Part shown: piece after piece, positions 18,643 through 26,035 of the stretch
Layout: every line of letters begins with the position of its first letter
Position numbering within the stretch: the first letter of the stretch is position 1
Source: Pseudomonas sp. P8_241
GTDB lineage: Bacteria; Pseudomonadota; Gammaproteobacteria; Pseudomonadales; Pseudomonadaceae
Reading direction: 5' to 3'
NCBI RefSeq assembly: GCF_034008315.1
Contig: NZ_CP125377.1
Location: 310,001 to 374,000, forward strand
DNA: 64,000 bases
Notes under the pieces: model-generated
Told to the model about the DNA's origin: nothing
Database searches by the model: none
Seen by the model: only the letters and a program-made list of their open reading frames with translations
Position numbers and translations under genes: made by a program

Positions 18643-20175
18643 ATGACTTCCCTCACGGTCCCGACGCCAGTCATCGCGACCCGCTCGGCGCCCTCGGCGC
18701 AAGTCTTCGGCCCGCGCATCATCATTGGCCTGGTGGGCGTGTTGCTGGCGGTGCTGGTGTCGGGTCTGAACGAGATGGTGACCAAAGTCGCCCTGGCCGA
18801 TATTCGCGGCGCGTTGGCCATTGGCTACGACGAAGGCACCTGGCTGGTTGCCAGTTACACCGCGACTTCGGTGGCCGCCATGGCCTTCGCGCCGTGGTGC
18901 GCGGTGACGTTCTCGCTGCGTCGGTTCACCTTGTGCGCCATCAGCCTGTTCACCCTCTTGGGCGTGCTGTGTCCGTTTGCGCCGAATTACGAAAGCCTGC
19001 TACTGATGCGCACCTTGCAAGGCCTGGCTGGCGGCGCTTTGCCGCCGATGTTGATGACCGTCGCCCTGCGCTTTCTACCGGCCAACGTGAAGTTGTATGG
19101 CCTGGCCGGTTATGCCCTGACCGCCACGTTCGGTCCGGGCCTTGGAACGCCATTGGCCGGGTTGTGGACCGAGTATGTCGGGTGGCAGTGGACCTTCTGG
19201 CAAATCATCGCACCGTGCCTGATTGCAATGGTTGCCGTGGCGTATGGGCTGCCGCAGGACCCTTTGCGGCTGGAGCGTTTCAAGCAATTCAACTGGCGCG
19301 GACTGCTGCTGGGGTTTCCAGCGATTTGCATGCTGGTGATCGGCATTTTGCAGGGCAATCGACTGGACTGGTTCGAGTCCGATTTGATCTGCGTGTTGCT
19401 CAGTGGCGGACTGTTGTTGCTGGTGCTGTTCTTGATCAATGAATGGTCGCAGCCGATTCCGTTTTTCAAGATGCAGATGCTCGGCATCCGTAACCTGTCG
19501 TTCGCCTTGCTGACCCTGGCCGGCGTACTGGTAGTGCTGCTGGCGGTGATCATTATTCCGTCCAGTTACCTGGCGCAGGTCCAGGGTTATCGCCCGGTGC
19601 AGACCGCGCCGATCATGCTACTGGCGGCGCTGCCGCAATTGATTGCGCTGCCGTTGGTGGCGGCGTTGTGCAATTTTCGCTGGGTCGATTGTCGCTGGGT
19701 GCTGGGTATCGGCTTGAGCATGCTGGCGCTGTCCTGCATCGGTGGTTCGCAGTTGACATCGGCGTGGATTCGCGACGATTTCTATGTGCTGCAATGGTTG
19801 CAAATCTTCGGTCAACCGATGGCAGTGCTACCGCTGCTGATGTTGTCCACCGGCAGCATCAACCCGATGGAGGGACCGTTCGCCTCGGCCTGGTTCAATA
19901 CCGTCAAAGGCCTGTCGGCGGTGATCGCCACAGGCGTGATTGAGGTGCTGACCACGTCGAGGCTGCACTTCCATTCGACGATGCTCGTTGACCGTCTCGG
20001 CAATTCTCCCCTGAACGACGACAACGCCCCTGGCCTCGCCCATCGCATACATGAACAAGCGGTGGTGCTGACGGCTTCGGATCTTTATCTGTGCATGGCC
20101 GGCATTGCGGTGACGCTGATCCTGCTGATTTTCTGGCTGCCGACGCGGACTTATCCGCCACGCGCGCCGACCTGA
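18643..20175 (+). CDS. MFS transporter of the DHA2/EmrB type
   Basis: 510-residue proton-driven exporter with many hydrophobic segments, in keeping with the usual 14-helix DHA2 topology. The family motif C-like segment (GYALTATFGPGLGTPLAGL) and a motif A/B region (LMRTLQGLAGGALPP) can be read. GGAG lies nine bases before ATG 18643. The next two genes encode a membrane fusion protein and an outer-membrane factor, so this is the inner-membrane pump of an EmrAB-TolC-like tripartite system. Substrate unknown. Confidence 0.9.
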   Translation: MTSLTVPTPVIATRSAPSAQVFGPRIIIGLVGVLLAVLVSGLNEMVTKVALADIRGALAIGYDEGTWLVASYTATSVAAMAFAPWCAVTFSLRRFTLCAISLFTLLGVLCPFAPNYESLLLMRTLQGLAGGALPPMLMTVALRFLPANVKLYGLAGYALTATFGPGLGTPLAGLWTEYVGWQWTFWQIIAPCLIAMVAVAYGLPQDPLRLERFKQFNWRGLLLGFPAICMLVIGILQGNRLDWFESDLICVLLSGGLLLLVLFLINEWSQPIPFFKMQMLGIRNLSFALLTLAGVLVVLLAVIIIPSSYLAQVQGYRPVQTAPIMLLAALPQLIALPLVAALCNFRWVDCRWVLGIGLSMLALSCIGGSQLTSAWIRDDFYVLQWLQIFGQPMAVLPLLMLSTGSINPMEGPFASAWFNTVKGLSAVIATGVIEVLTTSRLHFHSTMLVDRLGNSPLNDDNAPGLAHRIHEQAVVLTASDLYLCMAGIAVTLILLIFWLPTRTYPPRAPT

Positions 20176-20201
20176 TTGCTCCACGGAAACTGAAGGTTTT
20201 T

Positions 20202-21272
20202 ATGAAGACTCAAGCAAAGCAAAAAATCGCCGTGGCAGTGGCTGCCGCGTTGGCCGTCGGTGTGCTGTTTTATCTGGCAGTGCCTGACCTGTTCGGTAAA
20301 CGCACGCAGCAGAGTACCAATGACGCCTTTGTTTCGGCTGACTACACCCTGGTGGTGCCGCGGGTGGCCGGGTTCATCAGGCAGGTGCTGGTCGAAGACA
20401 ACCAGCAGGTCAAGGCCGGGCAGTTGCTGGCGTTGATCGATGACCGGGATCTGCGCGCCGCTGCCCAGGCTGCCGACGCTGAAACCCTGGTCGCTCGGGC
20501 GCAACTGCAAAACGCCAAGGCGACCCTTGAGCGGCAGTCTTCGGTGATTGCTCAAGCGCAATCGTCGGTGGTTTCGGCCAAGGCCGAGATGGCATTCGCC
20601 GAGCATGAACTGAACCGCTACAACCACTTGGCCGGCGTGGGTGCCGGTACGGTGCAAAACGCTCAGCAAGCGCGCACGCGCATCGACCAGGCCAGCGCTC
20701 GGCTGGCGAATGCCACGGCCGTGCTCGCGGCGGAGCGCAAACAGGTGGAGATCCTCGCCGCTCAACGCGATGCTGCCGAAGGCGGATTGAAGCGGGCGCA
20801 AGCAGCACTGGAAATGGCCAGCTATGAATTGTCTTACACACGGATCGTTGCGCCTCAGGATGGCATGGTCGGTGAGCGTGCGGTGCGGGTCGGCGCTTAT
20901 GTCGTGCCGGGGAGCAAGATCCTCGCAGTGGTGCCGTTGGCTCAGGCTTATGTGATGGCCAACTTTCAGGAGACTCAACTGACCGACGTGCAGCCAGGGC
21001 AGCAGGTGCAAGTGCGCGTCGACAGTCTCGGGGGCGCGGCGCTCAGTGGTCGGGTCGAGAGCATTGCGCCGGCCACCGGGGTTACCTTCGCTGCGGTTAA
21101 ACCGGATAACGCCACCGGCAACTTCACCAAGGTGGTGCAGCGGATTCCGGTGAAGATCGTGCTGGAACCGGGGCAGCCATTGGCTGAACGCTTGCGGGTG
21201 GGGATGTCGGTTGAGGCGAGTATCGATACCGTCAGCTCGGTGACGTCTGCGCGCGAGGTGACGCAGCGATGA
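20202..21272 (+). CDS. HlyD/EmrA-type membrane fusion protein
   Basis: 356-residue periplasmic adaptor. One N-terminal membrane anchor (KIAVAVAAALAVGVLFYLAV), then a biotinyl-lipoyl-like half motif (VPRVAGFIRQVLVEDNQQV), a long coiled-coil hairpin rich in Ala/Gln (about residues 90-200), the second lipoyl half (IVAPQDGMVGERAV) and a beta-barrel domain. ATG 20202 is preceded by GAAGG. It links the MFS pump to the outer-membrane factor. Its stop overlaps the next start as ATGA. Confidence 0.91.
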   Translation: MKTQAKQKIAVAVAAALAVGVLFYLAVPDLFGKRTQQSTNDAFVSADYTLVVPRVAGFIRQVLVEDNQQVKAGQLLALIDDRDLRAAAQAADAETLVARAQLQNAKATLERQSSVIAQAQSSVVSAKAEMAFAEHELNRYNHLAGVGAGTVQNAQQARTRIDQASARLANATAVLAAERKQVEILAAQRDAAEGGLKRAQAALEMASYELSYTRIVAPQDGMVGERAVRVGAYVVPGSKILAVVPLAQAYVMANFQETQLTDVQPGQQVQVRVDSLGGAALSGRVESIAPATGVTFAAVKPDNATGNFTKVVQRIPVKIVLEPGQPLAERLRVGMSVEASIDTVSSVTSAREVTQR

Positions 21273-22807
21273 GCTACGTTGATCGTGCTGACGTCATCGC
21301 GAGCAGGCTCGCTCCTACCGTTGACCGCATTCACCTGTGGGAGCGGGCTTGCTCGCGAAGGGGTCATCAGGCGCGACCAGTCCTGGGTGCCTTGCTCGCC
21401 ATCAGTCTCAGCGCCTGCACCGTCGGCCCGGATTTCCAGAAACCTGATGCGCCGAAAATTTCCGAATGGTCCAAGCCCGCCAGAAGCGGACCCAGCCAAG
21501 CCATCGCCGAGTCCTTGGGCGAGCGCTGGTGGGAGGTGTTCAACGATCCCAAACTCTCGGACCTTAGCCAGCGCGCATTGACCGACAACCTCGACCTGAA
21601 GCTGGCCAGCAGCCGCTTGCAGCAAAGCCGCGCCGTGCGCCAGGTGAACACCGCCAACCGTTATCCCAATACCGCCGCCAGCGGCAGTTACGCACGCAAA
21701 CGCAACAGTGGCGAAGGGCTGAACGATCCGTCCGGCCATAACGGCGATTCCGCGTTCAACCTGTGGGATGGCGGTTTTTCAGCTTCCTGGGAGCTGGATT
21801 TCTGGGGTCGGGTACGCCGCGAAACCGAAGCCGCCGACGCCACCCTGGAAGTCGCGGAGAACGACCGGCGCGGGGTGCTGTTGTCGGTGCTGGCCGAGAC
21901 CGCCCAGGACTACATTCAGCTGCGCGGCGTGCAAAACACCCGGCTCGTGACCGAACAGAACCTCGACGTCGCTCGCCACAGCCTGAAGCTTTCGCAGCTG
22001 CGCCTGGCCGATGGTGTCGCCACCGATCTGGACGTCGCCGAAGCCGCTGCACAAGTCGCAGCCATCGAAGCGCGCCTGCCGGCGCTGGAGCAACGCCAAT
22101 CGCAACTGATCAACGCCTTGAGCCTGTTGATGGGTGAGCCGCCCCAAGCGCTGGCGGCAGAGTTATCCACAGACGCGCCGGTGCCGCAAACGCCGCGTCA
22201 GGTCGCCATTGGCCTGCCGTCGCAACTGGCCGAACGTCGTCCGGACATTCGTCAGGCCCAAGCGCGTCTGCATGCCGCCACTGCGAGCATCGGCGTGGCC
22301 AAAGGTGATTTTTACCCGCGCATCACCTTGTCGGGGAACATCGGCTCACAAGCCATGCAGCTGAGCGATTTCGGCTCCTGGGGTTCGCGCTCATTCGGCA
22401 TCGGCCCGCAATTCAGCCTGCCGCTGTTCGACGGCGGACGCTTGCGCGGTGTGCTTGATTTGCGCGAAGCGCAGCAGCAAGAAGCGGCCATCGCATACCA
22501 GCAAACCGTATTGCGCGCCTGGCATGAAATCGACGATCAACTGACGAGCTACAACGCCAGTCAGCTGCGTCGCGACAGCCTCGCTGAAGCGGTGCGCCAG
22601 AACCGTATCGCCTTGCAAACCGCACAACAGCAATACGTTGAGGGTGTGGTGGATTTCGTCACTGTACTGACCGTGCAAGGCGCCTTGCTGGCCACGCAGG
22701 AGCAGTGGGTTGAGAGTTCGACCGGCGTGTCGTTGGCCGCGGTCGGGTTGTACAAGGCGTTGGGCGGCGGGTGGCAATCGGTCTATCCGCTGACGGCGCA
22801 ACGCTGA
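21269..22807 (+). CDS. NodT-family outer-membrane efflux lipoprotein with a REP-encoded N-terminal extension
   Basis: 512-residue outer-membrane factor. Lipobox LSAC (Cys at about residue 50) followed by TVGPDFQKPDAP, the usual mature start of NodT/OprM proteins, then two OEP repeats. The ATG at 21269 overlaps the HlyD stop (ATGA). Normally the signal peptide starts within a few residues of the Met. Here about 35 extra residues come first, and 21295-21360 of this stretch is a complete REP pair read in frame. No later ATG, GTG or well-placed TTG precedes the hydrophobic core (VLGALLAISLSAC). The protein may be made with an unusually long n-region, or export may be impaired. It would complete the tripartite pump. 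Confidence 0.87.
   Translation: MSYVDRADVIASRLAPTVDRIHLWERACSRRGHQARPVLGALLAISLSACTVGPDFQKPDAPKISEWSKPARSGPSQAIAESLGERWWEVFNDPKLSDLSQRALTDNLDLKLASSRLQQSRAVRQVNTANRYPNTAASGSYARKRNSGEGLNDPSGHNGDSAFNLWDGGFSASWELDFWGRVRRETEAADATLEVAENDRRGVLLSVLAETAQDYIQLRGVQNTRLVTEQNLDVARHSLKLSQLRLADGVATDLDVAEAAAQVAAIEARLPALEQRQSQLINALSLLMGEPPQALAAELSTDAPVPQTPRQVAIGLPSQLAERRPDIRQAQARLHAATASIGVAKGDFYPRITLSGNIGSQAMQLSDFGSWGSRSFGIGPQFSLPLFDGGRLRGVLDLREAQQQEAAIAYQQTVLRAWHEIDDQLTSYNASQLRRDSLAEAVRQNRIALQTAQQQYVEGVVDFVTVLTVQGALLATQEQWVESSTGVSLAAVGLYKALGGGWQSVYPLTAQR
21295..21360. repeat. REP inverted pair inside coding sequence
   Basis: CATCGCGAGCAGGCTCGCTC on the left and GTGGGAGCGGGCTTGCTCGC on the right, 66 bases in all, a multiple of three. 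The other REP pairs in this window lie between genes; this one lies within the first 31 codons of the outer-membrane factor gene. Confidence 0.88.
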
Positions 22808-22814
22808 AAACCAT

Positions 22815-23573
22815 TCAAGGTTTCGACGACAAATCCGCCATGCCCTTGAGCAATTCAATCGGCAGGGGAAAGACGATGGTCGAACTCTTGTCGCCGGCAA
22901 TCGAATTGAGGGTCTGCATGTAGCGCAACTGCATGGCCCCCGGCTGGCGCCCGAGCATTTCTGCCGCCTGCATGAGTTTTTCCGAGGCTTGCAGTTCGCC
23001 CTCGGCGTGGATCACCTTGGCCCGTCGTTCCCGTTCGGCTTCGGCCTGTTTGGCGATGGCGCGGATCATCGATTCGTTGAGGTCGACGTGCTTGATTTCG
23101 ACGTTGGCGACCTTGATGCCCCACGCATCGGTCTGAGCGTCGAGCACTTGCTGGATATCCAGGTTCAAGCGCTCGCGCTCGGCGAGCAGTTCGTCGAGTT
23201 CGTGCTTGCCGAGCACCGCTCGCAACGTGGTCTGCGCCAGTTGGCTGGTGGCGGCGAAGAAATCCTCGACCTGAATGATCGCTTTCTGCGGATCGAGCAC
23301 GCGAAAGTACAGCACTGCATTGACCTTGACCGACACGTTGTCGCGGGTGATCACGTCTTGCGACGGCACGTCCAGCACCACGGTGCGCAAATCGACCCGG
23401 ACCATTTGCTGGACCACTGGAATCAGCAGGATCAGGCCGGGTCCCTTGACCTGCCAGAAACGCCCAAGCTGGAACACCACCCCGCGCTCATACTCGCGCA
23501 GGATACGGAACGTCGATCCCGCCAATGCGATCAGCAATAACAGCAGCGCGACCATACCCAGTTGCACACCCAT
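22815..23573 (-). CDS. Slipin / stomatin-like SPFH (band 7) protein
   Basis: 252-residue membrane-associated SPFH-domain protein. One N-terminal hydrophobic hairpin ([16 protein letters not shown]), then [13 protein letters not shown] and the conserved VDLRT and [13 protein letters not shown] segments, followed by a helical region. Slipins form membrane scaffolds and are generally paired with NfeD proteins; the nfeD gene lies two bases upstream in the same operon. GGAG precedes the start. The 3' end converges on the efflux operon with only seven bases between stops. Confidence 0.92.
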   Translation of the reverse strand: MGVQLGMVALLLLLIALAGSTFRILREYERGVVFQLGRFWQVKGPGLILLIPVVQQMVRVDLRTVVLDVPSQDVITRDNVSVKVNAVLYFRVLDPQKAIIQVEDFFAATSQLAQTTLRAVLGKHELDELLAERERLNLDIQQVLDAQTDAWGIKVANVEIKHVDLNESMIRAIAKQAEAERERRAKVIHAEGELQASEKLMQAAEMLGRQPGAMQLRYMQTLNSIAGDKSSTIVFPLPIELLKGMADLSSKP

Positions 23574-23575
23574 GT

Positions 23576-24121
23576 CTATTCTCCGCCCGGCGCCGCGTCA
23601 GCCGCGGCCACTTGCAGCAGCAGGCCCTGGCGCGCCACCACCCGCACCCGTTGACCGGGTTGCAGCGGTGTTGTGCTGAGCACTTGCCATTGTTCTCCTT
23701 GCAGGTGCACCCAGCCGCCACAGGCGTTGCCGACTTGCACTGATGTGACCGGCGTTTCGCTGCCGACCAGCCCGGCATCACCGCTGACCGTGTGCCGCGG
23801 TCGGGTTTTCAGGGCGTGTATCACCAGAAAAACAAGCAGCAAAGCGCTGAGCAATGCCAAGCCGATCATCAACGGCACAGGCACGTCGGTGTTGGTCAGA
23901 ATCACCGCGCCGATCACGAACATCACGATCCCGCCCAAGCCGATCACGCCGTAATTGGGCAGGGCGGCTTCGGCAATCAGAAAAGCGATGCCGAAGGTGA
24001 TCAGCCAGATCCCGACCGGGTTGGGAGCCAGCAAGACAACCGTGTCTGCGGCGAACGTCGATCCGCTCAACGCCAACGCCAACGCCAACAGCAGCGCAAC
24101 GGTACAACAACGCGTGTTCAC
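23576..24121 (-). CDS. NfeD-family membrane protein
   Basis: 181 residues: signal-like hydrophobic N-terminus ([19 protein letters not shown]), then three or four closely packed membrane helices (starting [20 protein letters not shown]) and a C-terminal OB-fold domain (about residues 115-175). GTG 24121 is the start, with CGGAGG six bases upstream. Long NfeD proteins carry a ClpP-like protease between the signal sequence and the helices. That domain is absent here although the signal-like start remains. Partner of the slipin downstream; a role in membrane quality control is inferred from the family. Confidence 0.88.
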   Translation of the reverse strand: MNTRCCTVALLLALALALSGSTFAADTVVLLAPNPVGIWLITFGIAFLIAEAALPNYGVIGLGGIVMFVIGAVILTNTDVPVPLMIGLALLSALLLVFLVIHALKTRPRHTVSGDAGLVGSETPVTSVQVGNACGGWVHLQGEQWQVLSTTPLQPGQRVRVVARQGLLLQVAAADAAPGGE

Positions 24122-24321
24122 TTGACCCTCCGGGAGAGTCGTGGAGGTGACTATGAATACAGTTTAGTTGAGCCGGGGCTTGTATGAATTTTGCTCAAAT
24201 GATAGCGGCGTCCGATGAGCGGATTTCCCGCTGCCACCGGCCAGCGGGCCTAGACTTTCAGTACGGTAAAAAGTGTTAAACCATCGTCCGCCAGAAACTG
24301 TGGCGGGCACCGAGGTGCATC

Positions 24322-24783
24322 ATGCGTATGGCAAGAACCGTGCAACGCAGCCTGGAAAAGGCGCAATGCGAATATGACATCGTCACTCACCCGCATTCGG
24401 CCAGCAGCCTGGAAACGGCGCGGGTCGCGGGTATTCCGGCGGAACGGGTGGCCAAGTCGGTCATCCTCGATGACCACCATGGTCATTACCTGATGGCGGT
24501 GCTGCCCGCCAGCCGTCACCTGGACCTGAGCAAGGTCCGCAGCAGCGGCGAATGGCAGGTCTCCCGGGAAAGCAATCTGCCGCACCTGTTCGACGATTGC
24601 GAACGCGGCGCCGTGCCGGCGCTGGGTGAGGCCTATGGGCTGGATGTGGTGATCGATCCGTTGCTGACCCGGCAAAAAGACATCTATCTGGAGGCGGGTA
24701 ATCACACCAATCTGCTGCACATGAACATGCCGGACTTTTTGAAAATGGTGCCGCATGCTGAAGTGCGGGAGTTGAGTCATTGA
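24322..24783 (+). CDS. YbaK/EbsC-family aminoacyl-tRNA deacylase
   Basis: 153-residue protein of the YbaK/ProX editing family, which hydrolyses mischarged aminoacyl-tRNA in trans. The key Lys is in VAKSVILDD (K45), and the GxxH-like and GLDVVIDP segments follow. The short length matches free-standing editing proteins rather than the INS domain in ProRS. A GAGGTG stretch lies just upstream of ATG 24322. It stands alone, divergent from the nfeD-slipin pair across a 200-base gap with no other gene. Confidence 0.85.
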   Translation: MRMARTVQRSLEKAQCEYDIVTHPHSASSLETARVAGIPAERVAKSVILDDHHGHYLMAVLPASRHLDLSKVRSSGEWQVSRESNLPHLFDDCERGAVPALGEAYGLDVVIDPLLTRQKDIYLEAGNHTNLLHMNMPDFLKMVPHAEVRELSH

Positions 24784-24810
24784 GTTTGGCGATGTTCATG
24801 GCATTGCGTC

Positions 24811-24874
24811 CGCGAGCAGGCTCGCGCCTACAGAGAGTCACATTTTCCCTGTAGGAGCGAGCCTGCTCGCGATG
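24811..24874. repeat. REP inverted pair, GGAGCGAGCCTGCTCGC type
   Basis: Arms CGCGAGCAGGCTCGCGCCTA and CTGTAGGAGCGAGCCTGCTC face each other with 15 bases between. It lies in the gap between the YbaK-like gene and the DUF2789 gene. Confidence 0.83.
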
Positions 24875-24913
24875 ACCGCGCAGCGCTCGCAAAATTGACC
24901 ACAGGAGTCCAAC

Positions 24914-25159
24914 ATGGAAAACCCAACACACAGCCTCCCATCCCTGTTCAAACAACTCGGCCTGGCCGACGACGCCGAGAGCATCGACAAATTCATCGCC
25001 ACCCATTCACCGCTCAAGCCTGATTTGCATCTTGCGGATGCGTTCTTCTGGAACAAGAGCCAGGCGGATTTGCTGCGAGCCGAGATTCTGGATGATGCGG
25101 ATTGGGCGGAGGTGGTGGATCAGTTGGATGTGCTGTTGAGGAAGGGGCGCGGGGTTTAA
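24914..25159 (+). CDS. DUF2789 family protein
   Basis: 81-residue soluble protein. The start MENPTHSLPSLFKQLGL and the closing region with FFWNKSQADLLRAEI and DWAEVVDQLD match what is known of DUF2789 proteins, which are common in Pseudomonas and have no assigned function. AGGAG seven bases before the ATG gives a good start. It is monocistronic, with a REP pair upstream. No membrane or signal segment. Confidence 0.85.
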   Translation: MENPTHSLPSLFKQLGLADDAESIDKFIATHSPLKPDLHLADAFFWNKSQADLLRAEILDDADWAEVVDQLDVLLRKGRGV

Positions 25160-25205
25160 TTTTTCTGATGGATGGCGGTTTGCTCGATCACTGGTAATAG
25201 ACCGG

Positions 25206-25233
25206 AATTAAGACCTTATTTGAGGTCTTAATT
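25206..25233. promoter_or_regulatory. Operator palindrome of the antitoxin gene, containing its ribosome binding site
   Basis: Perfect 11-base inverted repeat AATTAAGACCT / AGGTCTTAATT with six bases between, ending directly against the ATG at 25234. Phd/YefM antitoxins repress their own promoters through such sites. GAGG at 25222-25225 starts at the last spacer base, runs into the right arm, and is the only Shine-Dalgarno for the gene, so folding of the mRNA could hide it. Confidence 0.7.
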
Positions 25234-25479
25234 ATGCAGAGTGTATTGGCCGATATGGCCGTTAGCGTCTCGGAGTTGAAGAAAAACCCATCGGCTGTTT
25301 TGAATGGTGCCCATGGGGGACCGGTTGCGGTGCTCAATCACAATCGCGTCATGGGTTACATGGTTCCAGCCGATGTTTTTGAGGCCATGATGGAGCGCCT
25401 TGATGATTTGGAGTTGGCGGAGATCGTTCGTTCTCGTCGTGACGAGACACCGATTCCAGTGTCACTGGATGACCTATAG
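25234..25479 (+). CDS. Phd/YefM-family antitoxin (apparently without a toxin)
   Basis: 81-residue protein with the Phd/YefM DNA-binding and dimerisation start (MAVSVSELKKNPSAVLNGA), the core GGPVAVLNHNRVMGYMVPAD, and an acidic C-terminal tail ending VSLDDL that normally wraps the toxin. Such genes sit directly upstream of a RelE- or Doc-type toxin. Here no toxin ORF follows: the next 100 bases hold only a 25-codon frame (25469-25546) before the MarR promoter. The antitoxin looks intact and keeps its operator. Confidence 0.88.
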   Translation: MQSVLADMAVSVSELKKNPSAVLNGAHGGPVAVLNHNRVMGYMVPADVFEAMMERLDDLELAEIVRSRRDETPIPVSLDDL

Positions 25480-25514
25480 GCATCCAGATGCGGCGCTCAA
25501 ATTTGTTTCAAAAC

Positions 25515-25562
25515 TTGACGATAAATCCCCTCCAATGCCATATTGATAGTTAGCAAACTAAC
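25515..25562 (+). promoter_or_regulatory. Candidate promoter and MarR operator
   Basis: A possible -35 TTGACG (25515-25520) and -10 CATATT (25539-25544) with 18 bases between, followed at once by the palindrome GTTAGCAAACTAAC (25549-25562). A palindrome overlapping the start site of a marR gene is the usual layout for autorepression, here extending control to the efflux operon behind it. Assigned by inspection. Confidence 0.5.
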
Positions 25563-25579
25563 AGTGTGTGTTTTCCCTC

Positions 25580-26035
25580 GTGTCCGATCCCCTCGACATT
25601 CTCCAGATGAACATCAGCAGTTCCATGGTGGTGGCCGCCAGGCATTGGCGCAAAATCTGCCAGACCACGCTGGCCAACCATGGAATCTCCGAAGCTTGCG
25701 CCGTACCGTTGCTGATGATCGGTCGGCTGGGCGAGGGCGTGCGTCAGGTGACGGTGGCTCACGCGGCGGGAATGGAGAGTCCGTCACTGGTGCGCCTGCT
25801 CGATCAACTGTGCCATGGCGGCTACGTTTGCCGCACCGAAGATGCGCAGGATCGGCGTGCCAAATGCCTGAGCCTGACTGAAACCGGTCGCGAGCTGGTT
25901 CAAACGGTTGAAATCGAGCTGGTGCGCTTGCGCCATGTGGTCCTGGACGGCATTGACCCAAGTGATCTGGAAGCTACGCTGCGGGTATTGAGAGCATTTG
26001 AAGCGGCCACGCCGCCATCGGTGGGCAACCCTTGA
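25580..26035 (+). CDS. MarR-family transcriptional regulator
   Basis: 151-residue winged-helix regulator (VTVAHAAGMESPSLVRLLDQL recognition region, wing around EDAQDRRAKCLSLTETG). Likely repressor of the four efflux genes behind it, since its stop overlaps the FUSC start. The start is uncertain: GTG 25580 is chosen, GTG 25568 adds four codons and ATG 25607 removes nine; none has a clear Shine-Dalgarno, so a leaderless or short-leader mRNA is possible. Inducer unknown; aromatic acids would fit the pump type. Confidence 0.87.
   Translation: MSDPLDILQMNISSSMVVAARHWRKICQTTLANHGISEACAVPLLMIGRLGEGVRQVTVAHAAGMESPSLVRLLDQLCHGGYVCRTEDAQDRRAKCLSLTETGRELVQTVEIELVRLRHVVLDGIDPSDLEATLRVLRAFEAATPPSVGNP

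Noticed and set aside
25469..25546. 25-codon frame after the antitoxin as a gene
   Set aside because: Too short and unlike a complete toxin; mentioned only as a possible trace.
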